Source: Aquabacterium sp. CECT 9606 (GTDB taxonomy: Bacteria > Pseudomonadota > Gammaproteobacteria > Burkholderiales > Burkholderiaceae_C). From it: DNA of 64,000 nucleotides. Of this stretch, positions 58,230 to 64,000 are shown piece after piece (position 1 is the first letter of the stretch; every line of letters begins with the position of its first letter). The notes under the pieces were generated by a model. The model saw only the letters and a list, made by a program, of their open reading frames with translations. It made no database searches and had not been told where the DNA came from. The stretch lies in assembly GCF_918741295.1 (NCBI RefSeq), contig NZ_CAKKNB010000004.1:248001-312000 (forward strand). The letters are read 5' to 3'. Made by a program: the position numbers and the translations under genes.

Positions 58230-59246
58230 ATGAGCCGCTTGAAAATTGGGATTGGTTTGCTGCTTTGGCTGGCTGCATCAGCCTGGGCCAATTCGGAAGT
58301 CGGCCCAGGTCCTTCGAGCCATGAGTTGGCTGAAAATCCAGAACTCACGTCCTTGCAGTTACAGGCTGAACGTGGCGATGCCAATGCGCAGTCCGCATTG
58401 GCTCTCAAATACATTTTGGGCACGGATGTTCAGAAAGACGATCGCTTGGCGGCTTCATGGCTTCGCAAGGCGGCGGAGCAGGGGCTCGTGGATGCACAGC
58501 GAAACCTGGGTGCCATGTATCTTGCAGGTCAAGGTGTTCAGCAGGATGATCAGCAAGCATTTTTCTGGGTTCGGCGGGCCGCAGATCAAGGCAATGCCAT
58601 TGCACAACACGACATTGGCGTGTTTTACCGCGATGGCAAAGGCGTACCCAAGGACGATGAGCAGGCGGTCATCTGGTTTCGCAAAAGTGCCGAGCAGGGG
58701 CTGGCGAATGCGCAAGACAATCTGGGGGTCAGCTACGCGACAGGGCGGGGTGTTCCACGGGATGACCGTCTGGCTTATGCGCTGTATCTGCAAGCAGCCA
58801 ACCAGGGGCTTGCCAACGCGCAGCGCAATTTAGGCGGGCTGTACTTGTCGGGACAGGGGGTTCCACAAAATTCTGAATCCGCCCTGTTTTGGATTCGCAA
58901 GGCAGCGGCGCAGGGGCTTGCCGATGCGCAAGACATGCTGGGGACCATGTTGCTCACGGGGCAAAGCGGCATTGCCATTGATGAACCGCAAGCCCTCTAT
59001 TGGCTTCGCCTGGCGGCCGATCAGGGGCTTGCCAGTGCGCGAACCAATCTGGCACTCGCCTATGCGATAGGCCGTGGCGTGCCACAAGATCATCAAAAGG
59101 CCTATTTCTGGCTTCTCTTGCCTGTGAAAACCGGCGCTGATCCCAGGGTTGTCCCATTTCGGGCTCACTTGGAGTCTTTTCTGAGCAGTGATCAGCGCGC
59201 TGCCGCACAAGCCGAAGCCGACAACTGGCAGCCGCCCGCACACTGA
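58230..59246 (+). CDS. Exported Sel1-like repeat protein
   Basis: 338 aa. Signal peptide about 1-20 (ending ASAWA). Seven tandem 36-residue Sel1-type repeats (about 53-305), each with a pattern like AQRNLGAMYLAGQGV followed by AxxWxRKAAEQG. They form a helical solenoid for protein binding in the periplasm. GC content and codon use are visibly lower than in neighbours (many AT-ending codons), so transfer or a less expressed gene is possible. It is single, between a tRNA terminator and cysM. Confidence 0.85.
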   Translation: MSRLKIGIGLLLWLAASAWANSEVGPGPSSHELAENPELTSLQLQAERGDANAQSALALKYILGTDVQKDDRLAASWLRKAAEQGLVDAQRNLGAMYLAGQGVQQDDQQAFFWVRRAADQGNAIAQHDIGVFYRDGKGVPKDDEQAVIWFRKSAEQGLANAQDNLGVSYATGRGVPRDDRLAYALYLQAANQGLANAQRNLGGLYLSGQGVPQNSESALFWIRKAAAQGLADAQDMLGTMLLTGQSGIAIDEPQALYWLRLAADQGLASARTNLALAYAIGRGVPQDHQKAYFWLLLPVKTGADPRVVPFRAHLESFLSSDQRAAAQAEADNWQPPAH

Positions 59247-59335
59247 CTGCGACCACAAGGCCGAGTCCGCACAGCGACTATCCCGCGCCTGCGACAATGC
59301 AGGTTCAATGCACACCGCTGACCCTGTTTGACACG

Positions 59336-60238
59336 ATGAACTACCCCACGCTCGAAGACGTCATTGGCAAAACGCCCTTGGTGCGCCTGCAACGCATTCC
59401 CGGCGCCGAGAACGACGCACGCGGCAACGTCATCCTGGCCAAGCTGGAAGGCAACAACCCCGCTGGCTCTGTCAAGGATCGTCCCGCCATCAGCATGATC
59501 CGCCGCGCCGAAGAGCGCGGCCAGATCAAACCTGGCGACACGCTCATCGAGGCCACCTCGGGTAATACCGGCATTGCCCTGGCCATGGCTGCCGCCATCC
59601 GCGGCTACCGCATGGTGTTGATCATGCCGGAAGACCTCAGCGTCGAGCGCGCCCAGACCATGAAGGCCTTCGGCGCCGAACTCATCCTCACGCCCAAAAG
59701 CGGCGGCATGGAATACGCCCGCGACCTGGCCGACCAGATGGTGCGCGACGGCAAAGGCTTGGTGCTCGACCAGTTCGCCAACGAAGACAACCCGCGCATC
59801 CACTACGAAACCACCGGCCCCGAAATCTGGGCCGACACGCAAGGCCAAGTCACCCACTTCGTCAGCGCCATGGGGACCACCGGCACGATCACCGGCGTTT
59901 CGCACTTCCTCAAGGAAAAGAACCCGGCCGTGCGCATCGTCGGTGCCCAGCCCAGCGAAGGCTCGCGCATCCCAGGCATCCGCAAATGGCCCGAGGCCTA
60001 CCTGCCCAAGATTTTCGACCCCACCCGCGTGGACGAAACCGTCAATGTGAGCCAATCTGATGCCGAAGACATGGCCCGCCGCCTGGCCCGCGAAGAAGGT
60101 TTGTTTGGCGGCATCTCGGCGGCCGGCGCCTGCTGGGTGGCCTTGCAACTGGCCCAAGCGGTGAGCAACGCCACCATCGTGTTCGTGGTTTGTGACCGCG
60201 GGGACCGGTATCTGTCCACGGGCGTGTTCCCTGCCTGA
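59336..60238 (+). CDS. cysM: Cysteine synthase B (O-acetylserine sulfhydrylase)
   Basis: 300 aa. N-terminus YPTLEDVIGKTPLVRLQR; PLP lysine in NNPAGSVKDRPA (about residue 44); phosphate-binding EATSGNTGIALA; MGTTGTITGVSHFL. CysM-type rather than CysK by sequence (PTLED start, IRKWPEAYLPKIFD). It makes cysteine from O-acetylserine and sulfide or thiosulfate. ATG 59336 chosen. tusA, another sulfur gene, follows by 41 bp. Confidence 0.93.
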   Translation: MNYPTLEDVIGKTPLVRLQRIPGAENDARGNVILAKLEGNNPAGSVKDRPAISMIRRAEERGQIKPGDTLIEATSGNTGIALAMAAAIRGYRMVLIMPEDLSVERAQTMKAFGAELILTPKSGGMEYARDLADQMVRDGKGLVLDQFANEDNPRIHYETTGPEIWADTQGQVTHFVSAMGTTGTITGVSHFLKEKNPAVRIVGAQPSEGSRIPGIRKWPEAYLPKIFDPTRVDETVNVSQSDAEDMARRLAREEGLFGGISAAGACWVALQLAQAVSNATIVFVVCDRGDRYLSTGVFPA

Positions 60239-60279
60239 AGCCCGAGTGTCTAGAATCACCCACATCACGAGGACCATTC

Positions 60280-60519
60280 ATGGACATCAACAAGGAACTT
60301 GACGCCCGAGGCCTGACCTGCCCGTTGCCCATCCTCAAGGCCAAAAAGGCCTTGTCGGACATGCACAGTGGCGAGGTGCTGAAGGTCTGGGCCACCGACC
60401 CCGGTTCGGTGCGTGACTTCCAGGCCTTTGCCCGCCAGACCGGCAACGACCTGGTTGATCAACAGACCAAGCGCAACGGCGACCAAGAGGAATACACCCA
60501 CTTCCTGCGCCGGCGCTGA
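60280..60519 (+). CDS. tusA: TusA-family sulfurtransferase
   Basis: 79 aa. The CPxP motif is CPLP at residues 14-17 within LDARGLTCPLPILKAKKAL. TusA proteins relay persulfide sulfur to tRNA thiolation or sulfur metabolism. ACGAGGACC serves as RBS; TAGAAT (60251-60256) could be a -10. Convergent with ruvB by eight bases. Confidence 0.9.
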   Translation: MDINKELDARGLTCPLPILKAKKALSDMHSGEVLKVWATDPGSVRDFQAFARQTGNDLVDQQTKRNGDQEEYTHFLRRR

Positions 60520-60527
60520 ATCCGGCG

Positions 60528-61613
60528 CTAAAGCAGCAACTCAGGCCCCGATGGTGGATTCAGGCCCAGGTGCCTGAACGCCGAGGCCGTGGCCATGCGC
60601 CCCCGTGGCGTGCGCTGCAAAAAACCCTGCTGAATCAGGTAAGGCTCGATCACATCCTCGATCGTCTCGCGCTCTTCGCCAATGGCCGCCGCCAGGTTGT
60701 CCAGGCCCACTGGCCCGCCATCAAAGCGGTGAATGATCGCCTCCAGCAGCTTGCGGTCCATCACGTCCAGGCCCAAAGGGTCTACATCCAGCATGGCCAA
60801 GGCCAGGTCGGCCATCTGGCGAGTGATGCGGCCATCGCCTTTCACCTCAGCATAGTCACGCACTCGTCGCAGCAGGCGGTTGGCAATGCGCGGCGTGCCA
60901 CGCGACCGGCGTGCCAGTTCCAGCGCCCCCTGCTCGTCAATGGGCGCATTCAACAACTTGGCCGAGCGCGTCACGATGCGCTGCAACTCTTCGGCGGTGT
61001 AAAACTCCAGCCGCGCCACGATCCCGAAGCGATCGCGCAGCGGATTGGTCAGCATGCCGGCACGCGTCGTGGCCCCCACCAGCGTGAAGGGCTGCAGGTC
61101 CAGCTTGATCGAGCGCGCCGCCGGCCCGTCGCCGATCATGATGTCGATCTGATAGTCCTCCAGCGCGGGGTACAGGATTTCCTCGACCACGGGGCTCAGG
61201 CGGTGGATTTCATCAATGAACAGCACGTCGTGCCGTTCCAGATTGGTCAGGATCGCGGCCAGATCCTTCGGCTTTTCCAGCACGGGCCCCGAGGTCTGGC
61301 GCAGGTTCACGCCCAGCTCGGTGGCGATGATGTGGCTGAGCGTGGTCTTGCCCAAGCCTGGGGGGCCGAACAGCAGCACGTGGTCAAGCGCTTCACCCCG
61401 CTTGCGTGCCGCCCCAATGAAGATCTCGAGTTGCTCGCGTGCCTTGGTCTGGCCCACGTACTCGTGCAGATCCTTGGGCCTCAATGCCCGTTCCAGAGCG
61501 TCCTCATGCGGGGAAGTCACCCCTGCAGCGACCACCCGCGGGGCATCGAACGCAGGGATCGTGGCAGCCTTGGGCCGCGCCGAACTTCCAAAGTCATCGG
61601 TTTGAATGCTCAT
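60528..61613 (-). CDS. ruvB: Holliday junction DNA helicase RuvB
   Basis: 361 aa. Walker [13 protein letters not shown] (about residue 83), Walker [10 protein letters not shown], sensor ATTRAGML and the arginine-finger area, winged-helix C-terminal domain with [21 protein letters not shown]. It drives branch migration with RuvA. ruvA and ruvC are not adjacent here. An N-terminal extension of about 20 residues is usual in betaproteobacteria. Confidence 0.97.
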   Translation of the reverse strand: MSIQTDDFGSSARPKAATIPAFDAPRVVAAGVTSPHEDALERALRPKDLHEYVGQTKAREQLEIFIGAARKRGEALDHVLLFGPPGLGKTTLSHIIATELGVNLRQTSGPVLEKPKDLAAILTNLERHDVLFIDEIHRLSPVVEEILYPALEDYQIDIMIGDGPAARSIKLDLQPFTLVGATTRAGMLTNPLRDRFGIVARLEFYTAEELQRIVTRSAKLLNAPIDEQGALELARRSRGTPRIANRLLRRVRDYAEVKGDGRITRQMADLALAMLDVDPLGLDVMDRKLLEAIIHRFDGGPVGLDNLAAAIGEERETIEDVIEPYLIQQGFLQRTPRGRMATASAFRHLGLNPPSGPELLL

Positions 61614-61682
61614 GGGCGTCGATTATCCGGCTTCTTGGTGGTGTTGCCTTTGAGCAACGATAGGCCGTTTGGATTGGGGTTT

Positions 61683-61698
61683 ATGACAACCCTGTCAT
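61683..61698. repeat. Inverted repeat ATGACA-N4-TGTCAT upstream of a porin
   Basis: Six-base arms at 61683-61688 and 61693-61698, about 97-112 bp upstream of the porin ATG, in the 181-bp ruvB-porin gap. It could be an operator for porin regulation. Confidence 0.4.
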
Positions 61699-61794
61699 CA
61701 CATCGATCGCTAAAGTCTGTTGCAATTCAATGAGTTTCGGCGGGCTGCTGTTTGCACCGTCGCTGAGGCCTCTGGTTCAACTTTGGAGAATTCA

Positions 61795-62880
61795 ATGAAA
61801 AAGACTTTGCTGGCGATCGCTGCTCTGGCTGCTACTTCGGGCGCTTTCGCCCAATCTTCCGTCACCCTGTACGGCGTGGTCGATGCTTCGATCGAAAACG
61901 TCAAGGGTGACAAGGGCGTGACCCGTGTTTCGTCCGACAACCTGGCCACCTCACGTCTGGGTTTCAAGGGTTCCGAAGACCTGGGTGGCGGCCTGCGTGC
62001 CAACTTCGCTCTGGAAACCGCTGTCAAATCTGACACGGGCGCAAACGGCGGCGGCACCGCTCGCTTCTTCGATCGTGCTGCCTGGGTTGGTCTGCAAGGC
62101 GGCTTCGGCGAACTGCGCCTGGGTCGTATTGATTCGTCGATCGGCGCTCTGGCTGGCGACACCAAGATTTTGGGCGCTCAAGCCTATGACGACTTCAAGA
62201 TCGCCAAGACCCGCGCTGGTGACAGCTATCGCCGCGTTGATAACGCCATCACCTACCTGCTGCCCACATTCTTGCCAGGCCTGACGGCTCAATTGCAGTA
62301 CTCGACCGCAGTCGGCACTGCTGCGGCCACTGGTACAGAGTTGTCTGGCGTTGATGCTGGCAAGGCATATGGTCTGAACATCAAGTATGCGGCTGGTCCT
62401 TTCTTTGCTGGTGTTGGTTATTTGTCGGCCAAGGATGAAACTGCAAGCATTCCTGCCACTGCGACTGCGGTTGGTAACGTCGGTAGCAAGGGCAACGCAA
62501 CTCTGGCATATGTCGGCTATGACTTTGGCGTTCTGAAGTTGACTGGTTATTACGACACAGAAAGCCAAGTGACTGGTGCTGATCGTTTGAGCTTGGCTGG
62601 TATCCGTGTCGGCGTGCCAATCACCGAGAACTTCAGCTTGCAAGCGAGCTTGTCTCAGGCCAGCAACGTCGGTTTTGCCCCGTCTAATTCTGACCATGAC
62701 GATGCCACTATTGCCTCTATCAAGGCGGTGTACAACCTGTCCAAGCGCACTTCGGTGTATGGTCTGGCGACCAACGTGAACAACGAATCGCTGGCCAACC
62801 TGAACGTGTCTGGTGTGGCGCTGACTACGCTGGGCAAGAGCTCGCGCGGCATCGCCTTCGGTGTTGCTCACGCCTTCTGA
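61795..62880 (+). CDS. Gram-negative porin (OmpC-like)
   Basis: 361 aa. Signal peptide 1-19 (SGAFAQ), then SSVTLYGVVDASIENV, TSRLGFKGSEDLGGGLRANF, AWVGLQGGFGELRLGRID and terminal FGVAHAF. A 16-strand barrel trimer for small solutes in the outer membrane. GGAG is five bases before ATG 61795. The middle third uses more AT-ending codons than the ends. Ends at a strong UUCG terminator. Confidence 0.95.
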   Translation: MKKTLLAIAALAATSGAFAQSSVTLYGVVDASIENVKGDKGVTRVSSDNLATSRLGFKGSEDLGGGLRANFALETAVKSDTGANGGGTARFFDRAAWVGLQGGFGELRLGRIDSSIGALAGDTKILGAQAYDDFKIAKTRAGDSYRRVDNAITYLLPTFLPGLTAQLQYSTAVGTAAATGTELSGVDAGKAYGLNIKYAAGPFFAGVGYLSAKDETASIPATATAVGNVGSKGNATLAYVGYDFGVLKLTGYYDTESQVTGADRLSLAGIRVGVPITENFSLQASLSQASNVGFAPSNSDHDDATIASIKAVYNLSKRTSVYGLATNVNNESLANLNVSGVALTTLGKSSRGIAFGVAHAF

Positions 62881-62903
62881 TCAAGGCTTGACCGGTTGAA
62901 TTT

Positions 62904-62927
62904 AAAAGGGGCTTCGGCCCCTTTTTT
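62904..62927 (+). terminator. Rho-independent terminator with a TTCG tetraloop
   Basis: AAAAGGGGC (62904-62912), TTCG loop, GCCCCTTTT (62917-62925), then TT. A perfect 9-bp stem with an extra-stable loop, 24 bp after the porin stop. Confidence 0.95.
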
Positions 62928-63050
62928 CACGCCTGTCCACTTGTGGCTGTTGTTCCTTGGCTACAGCGGGGCAAACGTTTAAAACGCCTGGCTTTGGCTG
63001 GGCAACAATCTGGTGGCACTCGATTTCTGAGTGATGTTTAGGACACTTCT

Positions 63051-64000
63051 ATGCAAAAAAATATGCTGACCAAGGCCGTAGTGGTGGCTTTGGCTACTTT
63101 CGGCGCGAATGCTGCCCTGGCTGAATCCGGCGTGACCTTTTACGGCACGTTGGACGCATCCTTGACCAATGTCGATACCAAGAATTCGCCAAGATCAACT
63201 GCTGCGGTGCCCAACTTTGCGCCGGGCAGCAGTTCCTCCGTCACCGGTGTTTCTAACGGGATCATGACGCAAAGCTATATTGGCTTTCGCGGTGTTGAAG
63301 ACATTGGTGGTGGCATGGAGGTCTCCTTCAAGCTGGAGTCCTACCTTGACCTGGACACGGGGGCCACTTCCAGCACCGACCTGCTGAACTCGCCCTTGTC
63401 TGGTTCAACGACCTACAACGCGCGTGACAAAGGCGGCTTCTGGGCGCGCAATGCCTACGTGGGCCTGAAGACCAACTTCGGCTTGTTCCGTCTGGGTCAA
63501 ATGGACTCGTTGGGCTATCTGTCCGCAGAACGCTTCAGTCCTTTTGGGGCATCCAAGTTGGCACCCTCTCGCATTTTCTACTCCACCGATTACTACACCC
63601 AGGGTTGGAGCAACGCTGTGGCGTACTTCGCCAAGGTGGGTAACTTTGGCGGTGCTGCCATGTACAGTGCCAAGGAAACCACGAACGCTACCAATCCCGG
63701 CTTGGGCGCCAAGTGGGCCGCTACCGTTGGATACTTCGATGACAAGTTCTCGGCGTCGTTGGGTTATGAAAACAACAAGTCGAGCGTGGGCGCCACCTTG
63801 CCCGCCACGAACGAATCCTTGTTCCTGAACAGCTTCTACGACTTTGGCGTGGTCAAACTCTTTGGACAGTACGGTTACGGCAAGCTGGATCGCGCGGCTG
63901 TCGGCGCGGCCACCCCTGATGTCAAGTCCTCAGGCTACCAATTGGGCGTGTCGGTGCCCGTTGGCAACCAATTCAAGTTCCTGGCCTCTTACGCCAATGG
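63051..64000 (+). CDS. Second porin, C-terminus off the right edge (partial)
   Basis: 316 codons are open from ATG 63051 to the edge. Signal peptide about 1-25 (ANAALAES), then GVTFYGTLDASLTNVDT, SYIGFRGVEDIGGGMEVSFKLESYLDLDTG, RNAYVGLKTNFGLFRLGQMDS. It has the Gram-negative porin layout but is well diverged from the porin at 61795, with longer loops near residues 45-70. The 123 bases before it after the terminator should hold its promoter. Its final strands are outside the window. Confidence 0.9.
   Translation, partial: MQKNMLTKAVVVALATFGANAALAESGVTFYGTLDASLTNVDTKNSPRSTAAVPNFAPGSSSSVTGVSNGIMTQSYIGFRGVEDIGGGMEVSFKLESYLDLDTGATSSTDLLNSPLSGSTTYNARDKGGFWARNAYVGLKTNFGLFRLGQMDSLGYLSAERFSPFGASKLAPSRIFYSTDYYTQGWSNAVAYFAKVGNFGGAAMYSAKETTNATNPGLGAKWAATVGYFDDKFSASLGYENNKSSVGATLPATNESLFLNSFYDFGVVKLFGQYGYGKLDRAAVGAATPDVKSSGYQLGVSVPVGNQFKFLASYAN

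Noticed and set aside
58059-58230. Possible genomic island integrated at the 3' end of tRNA-Leu
   Set aside because: No integrase gene and no direct repeat of the tRNA 3' end were seen downstream; housekeeping genes (cysM, tusA, ruvB) resume within about 1.3 kb.
60000-61613. Possible ruvABC cluster
   Set aside because: Only ruvB is present; neighbours are tusA and a porin.

Overview
The window is a 64 kb piece of a high-GC Gram-negative chromosome. Gene content and order suggest a betaproteobacterium of the order Burkholderiales, probably near Comamonadaceae or the Aquabacterium/Leptothrix group. Supporting signs are three OmpC-like porins of the Burkholderiales type, a PEP-CTERM protein, an rpsP-rimM-trmD-rplS operon, rsuA-ribF-ileS-lspA order and a lysine/alanine histone-H1-like tail. 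No rRNA, CRISPR array, insertion sequence or prophage is visible. The only RNA gene found is tRNA-Leu(CAA).

Layout. 1-1405: a two-component pair (response regulator, then a histidine kinase cut by the left edge). 1569-4387: purM, an SLC13/ArsB-like permease and a TM2 protein. 4430-6776: rpsP-rimM-trmD-rplS with two look-alike promoters and a terminator. 6796-13736: housekeeping genes (Nudix hydrolase, CobD/CbiB-like protein, rsgA, pterin dehydratase, M48 protease, orn) around a hotdog-thioesterase pair with a divergent TetR gene. 13800-18069: PEP-CTERM protein, gluQ, a LysR regulator, rlmJ, FMN reductase. 18075-23078: a minus-strand operon (Baeyer-Villiger-type monooxygenase, HSL-family hydrolase, SDR, alpha/beta hydrolase) with a divergent TetR gene and twin operators. 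23081-33810: trhO, dnaE, argG, ppnP, a CsgG-like lipoprotein, murB, yajQ, retropepsin. 33812-36229: two acyl-CoA dehydrogenase subunits.

36237-46165 is one long minus-strand acidic amino-acid unit, transcribed gltI, periplasmic asparaginase, porin, gltJ, gltK, gltL, glutamate dehydrogenase, sensor kinase, sigma-54 response regulator. Together these could bring Asn/Gln/Asp/Glu through the outer membrane, deamidate them in the periplasm, import them, deaminate glutamate and sense the signal. A -24/-12 promoter lies upstream of gltI.

46464-53384 holds rsuA, ribF, ileS, lspA, an EamA permease and a rhomboid protease. 53511-58037 is a putative bacterial URC uracil-catabolism operon (URC1-like GTP cyclohydrolase II paralogue, URC4/DUF1688, uracil phosphoribosyltransferase, cytosine deaminase). 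It too has a close match to a sigma-54 promoter, suggesting nitrogen control. The right end carries tRNA-Leu, a Sel1-repeat protein, cysM, tusA, ruvB and two porins, the last cut by the edge.

The best leads are the sigma-54 promoters on the two nitrogen-scavenging operons, the mymA-like monooxygenase operon with a nucleophile-less hydrolase, and argG with basic tails at both ends.
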